Positions 1 to 7,690 of a stretch of 64,000 bases of DNA are shown here, piece after piece. The DNA lies in the NCBI RefSeq assembly GCF_001425605.1, contig NZ_LMRG01000028.1, positions 62,001-126,000 of the forward strand. Direction: 5' to 3'. Each line of letters opens with the position of its first letter. Within the stretch, counting starts at the first letter, position 1. Under the pieces are notes generated by a model. It saw only the letters and a program-made list of their open reading frames with translations, was not told the DNA's origin and did not search any database. The translations under genes and the position numbers were made by a program. This DNA comes from Rhizobium sp. Leaf453. GTDB lineage: Bacteria; Pseudomonadota; Alphaproteobacteria; Rhizobiales; Rhizobiaceae.

Positions 1-2
1 GG

Positions 3-584
3 CTCACTCCGGAGGCGCACTGGGCGGCGGGTGGCGTGATCATCCGCATGTCGCCGGAACGCTGGCCCGGAAGCAGCGCCTTCAATTATATCTGTTTCGA
101 GTGCAATCCACTCGTCTCCGCCATCCGTGAAAATCGCACACGCTACCGCTTTTCAGATTTTGCTCCGCATGACGCTCCCGCGTACCGAGCCTATTGGGAA
201 GCCCTCGGCGAGGCGGATATTGCTGATGCCCATTGTGCAACATCCTACGGAAGCAAGGGGGTTATCGCCTCCCTTCATCTCGGTTTTGGCGACCGCAATA
301 TAGGAGCCGACATGGAGCGGGCCGTGCAAATGGCCGGCTTGATCCTCACGGAGCGGTTGATGGACTTTTCCGGCAGCCTCAAGGACGATATCCCGCATCT
401 CAGCGACCGCGAAAGGGATTGCCTGGCGTTTCTGGCCGATGGCAGACAAGATAGGGAGATCGCCGACCTGCTTGGTATTACGGAAACGACGGTACGATTT
501 CACGTCGACAACGCCCGCAGGAAACTCGGAGCCAGAAACCGCACTCAGGCTATCGCGCGGGTGGCAAATCTCCGATGGCTCTAA
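3..584 (+). CDS. LuxR-family transcriptional regulator, 5' end cut by window edge
   Basis: This is a quorum-sensing-type LuxR regulator missing its beginning. The reading frame is open from base 3, so the true start lies outside the window; the ATG/GTG codons near base 36 are internal. The first ~110 visible residues look like the end of an autoinducer-binding domain. The last ~65 residues form a LuxR/FixJ helix-turn-helix: LSDRERDCLAFLADG, then REIADLLGITETTVRFHV and a final ARNRTQAIA helix. It is read toward the convergent RHE_PE00001 gene. LuxR regulators such as TraR control copy number and transfer of some repABC plasmids, but nothing here shows that this one does; no luxI-type synthase gene is present in the window. 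The ligand is unknown. Confidence 0.85.
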   Translation, partial: LTPEAHWAAGGVIIRMSPERWPGSSAFNYICFECNPLVSAIRENRTRYRFSDFAPHDAPAYRAYWEALGEADIADAHCATSYGSKGVIASLHLGFGDRNIGADMERAVQMAGLILTERLMDFSGSLKDDIPHLSDRERDCLAFLADGRQDREIADLLGITETTVRFHVDNARRKLGARNRTQAIARVANLRWL

Positions 585-605
585 CCATCAGGCAAGGTTC
601 GGCCG

Positions 606-1733
606 CTACAGAATACCCCACGCCCTGAACCGCCCCCGTCCCGTCATCTCCCTGAGACCCAGTTCACCGACGATGCGCCGTGCGGCCTGCGGTGTCACAT
701 CGAGAACATCGGCAACCATCCCGGCCGAGACGAGAGGGCGAGCCATGACGAGGTCGATCAGTTCCGGCAGTTTGGAAGATGCCCGTCTGCCTTGAAGCTT
801 ACGTTCCATCATGGTTCTTGCCAGTGCCAGCCGGTCATGTTCCTTCAGTCCCGCCTCGGCAGCAGCGATAAAACCATGCGCAATGGCGACAAGTCGATTT
901 TCGCGATCACGATGACGTCGCCGATCGACCGAAATGGATTTGAGACCGAGATTGACGGTGGGTAGGTGGGGGCCGGTCGCAACACCGAACTGCCGCAGGA
1001 CGGATGCCGCCAGCAATCGACCGAGCCATGGCGCATGCTGCAGCACCGCCAGTTCATTCCACGCATCCAGAGCAACGGCGGCCTGGAGCACCGGCGGAAA
1101 TTCCTGCGTATGACGCAGTACGTTACGCCACTCTTCGAGCCGCTCGTCCTCATCCCAATCTGGTTCGTACACCAGAGGATCCCGGTCATCAGCACCCGTT
1201 CCACGGTTTTGCGCTTTAGCGGCTGCTATCGCAGCATCCGACCGAGCAAGCACTGCGTCAATCGCTGCCATCTCAACGCCAAAGGCATCGTCCAAATCTG
1301 TTTCGTTTTCCTGCTCTCGATTTGCGAGTGATCCCATGTTCCCCTCGGCAATGTTACGGCGGCAGCCAGCATCATCGATTGCCCTGACGGTGCCACCACG
1401 CAAGCTGCGCAAGCCCTCTCCGCTGAGCGCCCAATTGACCGGCTGGGTCACGATGCGCCGACGAGTCCGCAGCACATCTCGCGCGATGGTCAGTTCATGC
1501 GTTGGCGCGCGAACATCGTGACCTGCGTCGTGCAAGGCAAGGTCTTCCAGATGGACAAATTCGCCGTCGACCCATAGTGATGCACAGGCGTCGGTAAAGT
1601 GCATCCGCTCAATGAATCCCGCGCCGATCAATGAACGCGCGATGCGCTCATCAAGCCGGACAAGCGCATTTCCGGCCTCGGAAATAGGTCTCAGCAAGCT
1701 ATTGATGGTGATTTTAGACAGATCGTAACGCAT
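606..1733 (-). CDS. RHE_PE00001 family protein (DUF1612 with C-terminal HTH)
   Basis: This 375-residue protein resembles the RHE_PE00001/DUF1612 family found beside repABC in rhizobial plasmids. Visible features are an N-terminal region with LDERIARSLIGAGFIERMH followed by SLWVDGEFVHLEDLALHDAG, an acidic middle, and a C-terminal DNA-binding-like segment containing LVSAGMVADVLDVTPQAARR and ending in an LGLREMTGRGRFRAW wing. This last part reads as a winged helix-turn-helix. The molecular function is not established. The position in the replication region suggests a replicon-associated regulator, but that is inference. Its stop lies 22 bases from the convergent luxR stop. The family call is from recognition of conserved phrases. 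Confidence 0.75.
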   Translation of the reverse strand: MRYDLSKITINSLLRPISEAGNALVRLDERIARSLIGAGFIERMHFTDACASLWVDGEFVHLEDLALHDAGHDVRAPTHELTIARDVLRTRRRIVTQPVNWALSGEGLRSLRGGTVRAIDDAGCRRNIAEGNMGSLANREQENETDLDDAFGVEMAAIDAVLARSDAAIAAAKAQNRGTGADDRDPLVYEPDWDEDERLEEWRNVLRHTQEFPPVLQAAVALDAWNELAVLQHAPWLGRLLAASVLRQFGVATGPHLPTVNLGLKSISVDRRRHRDRENRLVAIAHGFIAAAEAGLKEHDRLALARTMMERKLQGRRASSKLPELIDLVMARPLVSAGMVADVLDVTPQAARRIVGELGLREMTGRGRFRAWGIL

Positions 1734-2101
1734 TGATTTTATGCTAAATGAAGATCCATACGAACTCTATAGTGAAGTTTGTGTTCTTCACTCGGGATGC
1801 CATTATCCGGGGCATTGGTCGCTGAAGCGATATGTCGCTGAGTGTGACGAATCTAGCACCAAAGGCTCGGGATTTCGACCCCGAAACTTACCCTGTAAAA
1901 TCGTATGTCAGTTCCAACTGATATGTGGATTGGCCGATCTCCACTCATGGAACCACAGACTCGAACCAAGTTTGTCTCAGTGAGAGCGAGGCGAGGGTGG
2001 GCCGCCAGTTTCCTCGAAAATTTTTCGGGCGGCAGCACCGGTCAGGCGCCTTCAATTCCACACTCACCGCCGAAATTCACATGCGCTGCTACCCCAATTC
2101 C
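1734..2101. other. Intergenic region, no gene recognised
   Basis: This stretch separates the start of the RHE_PE00001 gene from the stop of the NUDIX gene. Short open frames exist on both strands, but none has a recognisable domain, good codon use or a convincing ribosome site. The promoter of the RHE_PE00001 gene should lie at its left end. Two short pieces look like a tRNA T-arm (GGTTCGAGTC read on the minus strand near 1955-1965 and GGGGTCGAAATCCC near 1872-1885), but no complete tRNA can be folded from them. Confidence 0.5.
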
Positions 2102-2746
2102 CTAGCGCGGAATAAACTCGATGATCAGAGATTTGAGTTCAACCTCGCGAACACGCCGCGCTGCCTCATCGGGACTGACCCAATCGATACGGCGATCGCC
2201 CTTTTCCTTGAATTTCTGGACGATCTCTTTTGCTTCGATCTGAAAAACATCAACAATGCAAGGCACGACCTCGCCGTTATCGAGGGTCTTCAGATAGGTG
2301 TAGCTTCCGACCGCCTTCTTCCGAACCGCACCCCGAACTCCGGCCTCCTGCAGGGCTTCGATTGCGGCAGCTTCGTAAAGTTCCTTGTTCTTCATCGGCC
2401 ACCCTTTCGGAATGACCCATCGACCACTCTCCCGCGACGTGACTACCAGTATTTCGATCTCACCGGTCTCCGGCAACATGCGATAGCAAAGGGCGGCCAC
2501 CTGCTGCCGGAACGAACCGGAGAATAATGATTCCGGTGCTGCCGCGAGTTGCTGCAGCAATGTTTTCGGGCGTGCGCCCCTATCTTTTTTTAAGCTGCCC
2601 AAAAGCAATATGACCTGTTGTCCTGCGAGGATACGTAGAGTCGCACGGATCCGTTTCAAACGCGTGTAGTTGAAATCACTTGAATATATGAAGAGACTGC
2701 TTAGCCATCCTTGCGTCGATCGTCCAGCGTTCCGTTCGAAACACAC
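2102..2746 (-). CDS. NUDIX hydrolase-fold protein with degenerate NUDIX box
   Basis: The protein has a NUDIX fold. A beta-strand region, QQVAALCYRM then EILVVTSRESGRWVIPKGWP, leads into the NUDIX helix ELYEAAAIEALQEAGV and then the usual strand YTYLKTLDNGEVVPCIVDVF. NUDIX enzymes cleave nucleoside diphosphates linked to another group, with Mg2+ held by glutamates of GX5EX7REUXEEXGU. Here the box has K121 at the first E, I129 at R and Q133 at the first E of the EE pair, while E130 and E134 remain. Activity may therefore be altered. The first ~80 residues precede the normal fold start, so the true start could be internal, though no good internal ATG exists. It follows repC in the same direction, separated by ~250 bases. 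Confidence 0.75.
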   Translation of the reverse strand: MCFERNAGRSTQGWLSSLFIYSSDFNYTRLKRIRATLRILAGQQVILLLGSLKKDRGARPKTLLQQLAAAPESLFSGSFRQQVAALCYRMLPETGEIEILVVTSRESGRWVIPKGWPMKNKELYEAAAIEALQEAGVRGAVRKKAVGSYTYLKTLDNGEVVPCIVDVFQIEAKEIVQKFKEKGDRRIDWVSPDEAARRVREVELKSLIIEFIPR

Positions 2747-2769
2747 ATCGGCATGCTCCGGCTATCCGC

Positions 2770-2789
2770 AAAGTAACAGCTGTTACTTT
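2770..2789. promoter_or_regulatory. 20-bp perfect palindrome, candidate parS or operator (copy 1)
   Basis: The sequence AAAGTAACAGCTGTTACTTT is a perfect 20-bp palindrome. Its core recurs at 2981-2996 just past repC. Paired palindromes beside repC are typical of RepB-bound partition sites in some repABC plasmids. The arms differ from the published GTTN4GCN4AAC consensus, though the central GC agrees. It also lies 24 bases upstream of the NUDIX start, so it could instead be an operator of that gene. Confidence 0.5.
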
Positions 2790-2980
2790 TTGTTTCGCCG
2801 CTCAAGAGAGACCTGCGAAATAAGCGCCAAACCAAAACGTCTTCAATTCACATGCTGATTTCCCTTCCGAAACCGCACACTCCACCGTCCCCTGGTTAAA
2901 CCCGCGACTGGCGAAGTGCGCGCCCCCATTTTGCATCATACCCAGAATGTCCGAACAGCGCGCAGCTACTCGATGGCAAA

Positions 2981-2996
2981 AGTAACAGCTGTTACT
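2981..2996. promoter_or_regulatory. 16-bp perfect palindrome, candidate parS (copy 2)
   Basis: AGTAACAGCTGTTACT is a perfect palindrome, identical to the core of the 2770-2789 copy. It ends two bases before the last base of the repC stop codon on the minus strand, that is, immediately downstream of repC. That is the location of parS in p42d-type repABC plasmids. RepB binding is inferred, not shown. Confidence 0.55.
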
Positions 2997-2998
2997 CT

Positions 2999-4258
2999 TC
3001 ATGAGATGCCGTACCGACCATCGGCGAGACCGAAGAGGCTACGCTCGAGATTCAGCTGCCCTTCAACCGCGCGGTCGACCATTGCGCGGAAGTACCCTCC
3101 AGGTTTTGAAATTTGCTCGGGGTCTCGGATCGATTTTTCGAGGACAGTCGCCAGGATTGCCGCAGCCGCATAGAGGCCAACACGCCTTTGGCCGTCAGCC
3201 CAACCGGCTTCTGATAGCCCTATCATCCGCCGCAAGGTCTCCCCAGAGCGCCCGAGTGCAGACCAGGTGTCGAATTGTGTGGCGATCATTGCTTGAGTTT
3301 CGGGGCATGCTGCCTGAATTAGTCCAACCGACACCGAACCCAGAACATCCCCCTGGATAGACGCAACCGTGCGATCACCAACCACAGTTTGAGCTTGTCT
3401 TGCTGATCCGGGTTCGACACGCTTTTTTTCAGGAGCGTCTTTGACCTCGTAGCGGTCGGGTTGTTTTATGTCCCGCTCGTTAGAGCGGGTCCATGTTTTC
3501 TTACTTTCAGTTAAAGGTTCTTGGGTTGTATTAATATAAGGCATGACATGATTGTCACCCTCGCATGTCAAATTAAACGCATGATGCATATCTTCCAGTG
3601 AGGACGCAGTCTTTCTGTGTAGGTCTCCAATGGCCTGCGCCCGCTGAGCCGGCGCCGAGCCCTGATCCAGGATCGCCGCTAGTTCACTTCTCGTCTCCAG
3701 AGTCTCGTCCGGGAATGCTGCGCACATGTCCTCGATCGCCCGCGAAAGTCTTGCGATATCCCGTCTGGCGGCAAGTTCTTCACTCAGGCGCTTCTGATAC
3801 TGATCGACGGCAATCTTCAGTTCGTCAGCGCGCACCCGCGCCGGTGTGAAGTCAATCCCAAATCCAGCAACCACCTCACCGCTGTCATTGCGATAGACAA
3901 ACCGACGCCCTGTCGAGCTGTCTCGATACGCTGCAATACCCGCCTCAACCAACCTGCGGATACAGCGGATCACCGTCCGCTCCGAGCGCATTGTGTACTC
4001 TGCGAGCTTGGCGTTCGAAATCGCAACGACGGGCCGTCCACTGCCCTTCCAGTCTTCCGCGCGAGACAGTCCGAGCAGAATATCCATGACGTGATAGGTC
4101 GTCCCGTCAATGCCCAGAACGGGGGCTGCTTTCTTCAACAGCAAGGCGATTTCCGATTTGCCGATATCAGGCACGTCGTTTGCCATCGCCAGTCGCGCGC
4201 TCGCGACAATTCCAGGGGTAACGCGTCTGAACGACGCCACCGAAGCTTCTTGGGTCAT
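2999..4258 (-). CDS. repC: Replication initiator RepC
   Basis: RepC is the replication initiator of repABC replicons; the origin normally lies inside its own coding sequence. The protein begins MTQEASVASFRRVTPG, in the manner of family members. It then has a winged-helix part (ISNAKLAEYTMRSERTVIRC then IRRLVEAGIAAYRDS) and the typical FGIDFTPARVRADELK segment. The start at 4258 (419 residues) matches family length and N-terminus; an upstream in-frame ATG at 4300 would add 14 residues. It is the last gene of repABC, separated from repB by ~235 bases that carry the antisense RNA. Expression is expected to be limited by that RNA and by RepA/RepB autorepression. The N-terminal part is more divergent than usual, suggesting a distinct incompatibility group. 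Confidence 0.93.
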   Translation of the reverse strand: MTQEASVASFRRVTPGIVASARLAMANDVPDIGKSEIALLLKKAAPVLGIDGTTYHVMDILLGLSRAEDWKGSGRPVVAISNAKLAEYTMRSERTVIRCIRRLVEAGIAAYRDSSTGRRFVYRNDSGEVVAGFGIDFTPARVRADELKIAVDQYQKRLSEELAARRDIARLSRAIEDMCAAFPDETLETRSELAAILDQGSAPAQRAQAIGDLHRKTASSLEDMHHAFNLTCEGDNHVMPYINTTQEPLTESKKTWTRSNERDIKQPDRYEVKDAPEKKRVEPGSARQAQTVVGDRTVASIQGDVLGSVSVGLIQAACPETQAMIATQFDTWSALGRSGETLRRMIGLSEAGWADGQRRVGLYAAAAILATVLEKSIRDPEQISKPGGYFRAMVDRAVEGQLNLERSLFGLADGRYGIS

Positions 4259-4363
4259 AGCTATCCCGCTGCGGATCCAAGGATGCGCAGTTCCAATCAT
4301 TCGATTTCGCGGTAGCCAGCGGGTTCGGGGCGCAAAAAAACGCTCTCTGCCTGTAACAGAGGC

Positions 4364-4392
4364 TTGATTAACACACTCGTCCGTCTTAGAAT
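4364..4392 (+). promoter_or_regulatory. Promoter of the ctRNA in the repB-repC gap
   Basis: TTGATT (4364-4369) and TAGAAT (4387-4392) are spaced by exactly 17 bases. This resembles a sigma-70 promoter and points opposite to repC, as expected for the antisense RNA gene of repABC plasmids. The predicted transcript start is near 4399. Confidence 0.65.
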
Positions 4393-4398
4393 CAGATC

Positions 4399-4482
4399 GT
4401 TACAGCTGATGTTGACGGTTCAATTTGGCCCGTTGGCTCGTGGTTCAAGGGTCTACCGATTGCAGTCGATGGACCCTTTTCC
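4399..4482 (+). ncRNA. Countertranscribed antisense RNA (ctRNA/IncA) regulating repC
   Basis: All repABC plasmids studied carry a small antisense RNA between repB and repC. It pairs with the repC leader, lowers repC expression and acts as an incompatibility determinant. Here a promoter at 4364-4392 would start a transcript near 4399 that runs toward repB and ends in a hairpin at 4447-4478 followed by a short T run. The size of ~80 bases fits known members (about 50-80). The region also holds GGCCCGTTGGCTCGTGGTTC, which I recognise as resembling the conserved repB-repC spacer of the family. The exact 5' end is predicted from promoter spacing only. Confidence 0.75.
4447..4482 (+). terminator. 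Terminator hairpin of the ctRNA
   Basis: AAGGGTC (4447-4453) pairs with GACCCTT (4472-4478), with extra CGA/TCG pairing inside, followed by TT. It serves as the rho-independent terminator of the antisense RNA. In the repC leader the complementary strand can form the same stem. Confidence 0.65.
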
Positions 4483-4493
4483 ATTTCTGGTGA

Positions 4494-5540
4494 CTATGTC
4501 ATCCCAGAACCCTTTCCCTGTTTTTGTTGAAACTCCTCCACGAGTTCAGGCAGCCGTTGCAGCAGCCAGCCTGATAGACCGGGAAGGCGATTGTCCGGAA
4601 TGGAAATCCGTGTGGCGTTTTCAGTCCGCTTCGCAGCAATGATCACGCCGCCCGCGACGGAAACTTCAACCACGTCCGGTTTCCGCCGTGCCGATTGGTC
4701 AAAGGATTCCAAAACCAGATTGAAACGCTGATCACTCGAGCTTTTCGACCAGAGATCGGCGGACAACAGATCTTCGAGTATCTCCGACTGTCGTGCGCTC
4801 AGCTTCCGATCCTGGATCAGGGCGCCCAGCTTCTCCCAATTGGGTCGACCAACGGAAGAGGCCGGCCCGATCCGTCGGATCAGGGCATCCGGGATCAGCG
4901 AGGCCGTATTCGTCAGAATGGAAATATAGGCGAGACGCTGACCTTCCTTCCGCCCAAGAGCGTCCGATATCGTCTCCCTGGAATATCCACGCTCTTTCAG
5001 CGTCAGCGCAAACAGCGCTTGCTCGATGAAGGACAGGTTGAGGCGCTCGGAGTTTTCGATGCCCTGCGAGACAACCAGTTCCTCGTCGCTCAAGTCACGG
5101 ATGATTGCCTTGACCGGTCGATTGAGAATTTGGCAGGCGCGCAAGCGACGATGACCGTAGGCAGCCTGGTAGTGATCCGGCTTGCCGGCCAGCGGCCGGA
5201 CAAGGATGGGTAACTTCTGCCCGGTCTCCCTGAGACCATCGACGAAAGCCTGAAAACCTTTGTCGCCTTCGATATCGAGACGATCATTCACAAAGGATGG
5301 AATGATCTTGTCCGGATCGAGTTCGACAATCGATTCAGAGGACAAAAGCTGCTGATGAAGCCGTTGATTTTCATCTTCGATCGACACGAAAGCGCGATCC
5401 ATCGATTTGACGGCGCCGGAGCCGACGCGTCTTTTCTCCGCTTCAGAAGAAGTGGTGGCTGTCTGCCGGTTCAACGCCTCGGGATCGACGTTGGCAAACA
5501 GGGTTTTCATGCGCTGGTTTCGTTCTCTCGGATTGACCAT
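4494..5540 (-). CDS. repB: Plasmid partitioning protein RepB (ParB family)
   Basis: RepB binds the centromere (parS) and works with RepA to segregate the replicon and repress the operon. The protein has the ParB/Spo0J N-terminal nuclease-like fold: LDPDKIIPSFVNDR, then GLRETGQKLPILVRPL and the AAYGHRRLRACQIL box. This is followed by helix-turn-helix regions (IEQALFALTLKERGYSRETI) and a RepB C-terminal domain. The start at 5540 gives MVNPRERNQRMKTLFANV, the usual family beginning. That ATG overlaps the repA stop as TAATG, suggesting translational coupling. An upstream ATG at 5552 would add four residues. At 348 residues its length is normal. Confidence 0.95.
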   Translation of the reverse strand: MVNPRERNQRMKTLFANVDPEALNRQTATTSSEAEKRRVGSGAVKSMDRAFVSIEDENQRLHQQLLSSESIVELDPDKIIPSFVNDRLDIEGDKGFQAFVDGLRETGQKLPILVRPLAGKPDHYQAAYGHRRLRACQILNRPVKAIIRDLSDEELVVSQGIENSERLNLSFIEQALFALTLKERGYSRETISDALGRKEGQRLAYISILTNTASLIPDALIRRIGPASSVGRPNWEKLGALIQDRKLSARQSEILEDLLSADLWSKSSSDQRFNLVLESFDQSARRKPDVVEVSVAGGVIIAAKRTENATRISIPDNRLPGLSGWLLQRLPELVEEFQQKQGKGSGMT

Positions 5541-6751
5541 TATCGACCCCACACGTCCTTGATGTGATGGAAGATTTCGCGGTTGACAGAGTCAACGGAC
5601 TCAAGTGCGCGGCTCAAAGTGTCACGCCCGACGCTTCCCCTCGTGAGTTCGTAAAGACTTTTCTTCTCAAGACCCGCGCTGGCGATCGCGGTGGTCTCGA
5701 CGACCGCCGGAGCAAGCACATCTTCCTTGAACAGCGACCGCAACAGCGTCACCACATTCACCTGCGGGCCGTCATTCGGATTGTGGCGCGTGATGACGTA
5801 GCGGATGAAATCGTGACTGAGCGTACCGCCGCGTTCTTCGATCACGCCCATGAGATCACTCATCATCGCCAGAAACTGATTCATGCTCGCCACATCGATC
5901 ATCGCAGGGTGAATGGTGATCAGCAGACCGGTGGCGGCGCAAAGAGCGCCAAGGGTGAGATAACCAAGCTGGGGCGGCGCATCGATCAGTACGACGTCAT
6001 AGTCCGCCTCGACTTCGCCGATGACGGCCGCCAGTCGCCGGAAGAAAATCTTGTCGCCACGGCCATATCCGTCGGCGATCGCCTGCGGCGTCTCGTGCTC
6101 GTATTCCATCAGTTCCAGGTTCGCCGGGATAAGATCGATCCCTTCGAAATAGGTTTTTCGGATCACTTCGCGAACCGGCCTGCGGCGATCATCATAGCGG
6201 ATGGCGGCATAGACGGTTTCGTTCTCATCGACGTCGAATTCCGGCTGATAGCCGAACATCGCGGACAGTGACGCTTGAGGATCGAGGTCGATAGCAAGGA
6301 CGCGCAGTCCCTGGATCGCCAAGTAATGGGCCAGATGAAGCGTTGTCGTTGTCTTGGCGGAGCCACCCTTGAAGTTGGCGACGGCAATGACCTGAAGCTT
6401 TTCACCTTCACGGCGACGCGGAAGAAAGTCCAGCGCGTCAGCGGGACGCTTTAGCGCCAGATGTTCCCTGATCTGGTTAATCTGCGAAAGCGTGTAGATT
6501 CGGCGGCCATTTTCGAGCCGCTCGGGTATCGCGCTTTCTCCGTCCAGCGACATTTGCCGCAGCGTCGATTCCGCGATACCAAGCATTGCGGCAACGTCGC
6601 GCGAGGTAAATGTCTTGAGGGACTTCGCAATCTCCGGTTCGTAAAGGCGTTCGCGGATCGACTGGAGTTGAGCGGACAGCAGTTGCGACTGCCGGCTGAT
6701 CTTCGTTGCCGAAGACTCCGCAGGTTCGATAGGTCGCTGGTTCGCTCTCAT
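5540..6751 (-). CDS. repA: Plasmid partitioning ATPase RepA (ParA family)
   Basis: RepA is the ParA-type ATPase that moves the replicon and autorepresses repABC. It has an N-terminal winged-helix/MerR-like region (FTSRDVAAMLGIAESTLRQM). The deviant Walker A box is VANFKGGSAKTTTTLHLA, with the signature lysine in KGGSAKT. The A' box is DLDPQASLSAMFG and Walker B is VVLIDAPPQLGYL. At 403 residues it is full length. A GAGGG ribosome site lies just before the ATG. It is the first gene of the operon repA-repB-repC and overlaps repB by one base. Confidence 0.96.
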   Translation of the reverse strand: MRANQRPIEPAESSATKISRQSQLLSAQLQSIRERLYEPEIAKSLKTFTSRDVAAMLGIAESTLRQMSLDGESAIPERLENGRRIYTLSQINQIREHLALKRPADALDFLPRRREGEKLQVIAVANFKGGSAKTTTTLHLAHYLAIQGLRVLAIDLDPQASLSAMFGYQPEFDVDENETVYAAIRYDDRRRPVREVIRKTYFEGIDLIPANLELMEYEHETPQAIADGYGRGDKIFFRRLAAVIGEVEADYDVVLIDAPPQLGYLTLGALCAATGLLITIHPAMIDVASMNQFLAMMSDLMGVIEERGGTLSHDFIRYVITRHNPNDGPQVNVVTLLRSLFKEDVLAPAVVETTAIASAGLEKKSLYELTRGSVGRDTLSRALESVDSVNREIFHHIKDVWGR

Positions 6752-7192
6752 TTTCCCTCACGACGGTTTTTCCGTGATCGTCAGTGATTTTCCGTCGAGT
6801 GACAATTGACCGATTCCCAATTTTCGTCAAACGATACCGTCACACAACCATTCGTAAAGAGAGGCATTATTCTCAGCGACGGCTTCTCGGATTATTCATT
6901 TTGCTGATGAAAATCATATAGTTAAAATGTATATTCGCATCGCTTCACACCCTCCATCGCACGCGATGAATCCCACAGGATTTTGACTCATTTGGAGACG
7001 TTTTTCCGCTTCCCCACCTTTGAAAAGACCCAAGCAGCGCGATTCGATCCATTCAACCGAAATATGCATGCGATTCGCATCCCCCTGCAGGGTGCAGATG
7101 GCAGTCGTTCCATCACCAACATGAATCAATGACGTCGGATCGATTCATAAGTCTCGTTGGACGTCCGCCGCTGAATTTCCGATTCTTGCGGC
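6752..7192. other. AT-rich intergenic region upstream of repA
   Basis: This ~440-base gap holds the repA promoter (minus strand) and the start region of the WGR gene (plus strand). Just before repA there are interleaved repeats: TTTTTCCGTGA and ATTTTCCGTCG at 6767-6796, and an ACGACGG/CCGTCG inverted pair. These could be a RepA/RepB operator. A 71-codon minus-strand frame at 6914-7129 has no recognisable content and was not called. The base composition is clearly more AT-rich than the surroundings around 6880-6935. Confidence 0.5.
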
Positions 7193-7459
7193 ATGATCAA
7201 GCAACCCTACCATCTCTATATCGAACGCGCTGACGCCTCAAAAAACATGGCACGCTATTACGCCATGGAAATCTCCGCGACCCTGTTCGGGGAAGTCTGC
7301 CTCACCCGCTTCTGGGGAAGGATCGGCAAGCGCGGACAGAGCAAATCGCACCACTTCTCCCAGGAAAAAGAAGCGGTGGACCTCTTCCTTTATCTCACGC
7401 GCCGCAAGCGCGCACGAGGGTATCGACCCTGTAAAAAGCTTAATTTGGTAACGGCCTGA
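7193..7459 (+). CDS. WGR domain-containing protein
   Basis: This 88-residue protein is essentially a single WGR domain. The hallmark is CLTRFWGRIGKRGQSKSHHF, preceded by the MARYYAMEISATLFGE strands. WGR domains bind nucleic acids in poly(ADP-ribose) polymerases and MolR-type proteins, and rhizobia carry many stand-alone copies of unknown role. DNA binding is inferred from the family. It is a single gene between repA and ftsK, with no obvious partner. The codon use looks native. Confidence 0.85.
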   Translation: MIKQPYHLYIERADASKNMARYYAMEISATLFGEVCLTRFWGRIGKRGQSKSHHFSQEKEAVDLFLYLTRRKRARGYRPCKKLNLVTA

Positions 7460-7690
7460 GCGCCACCGCAGATCAAACTGTTCCATCACGAATGCAGGCC
7501 GGGAAAACGCCGAAAACCGGCGAAAACCGGCATAAAATAGTAAATTTTGCCAAGTTCGTGCATGCGCATCTCCCTGCGGGGGTCAGGGAATTTCTGCAAA
7601 AACAGGTCACTGGAAAGGGGCGATTAACCTTTATTTTCTATTGAAGAAGGGTGTGCCCATTGCCCGTGAATTTTGAGTGAGCAGGTGAAT

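Noticed and set aside
1860..1990. T-arm-like pieces (GGTTCGAGTC, GGGGTCGAAATCCC) suggesting a tRNA or attachment site
   Set aside because: No acceptor, D or anticodon stems could be fitted, and no integrase gene is in the window.
2802..3002. 66-codon minus-strand frame between repC and the NUDIX gene
   Set aside because: It spans the palindromic site and the repC stop, with no motif or ribosome site; more likely a non-coding partition region.
6914..7129. 71-codon minus-strand frame upstream of repA
   Set aside because: It has no ribosome site, no recognisable motif, and lies in an AT-rich regulatory stretch.
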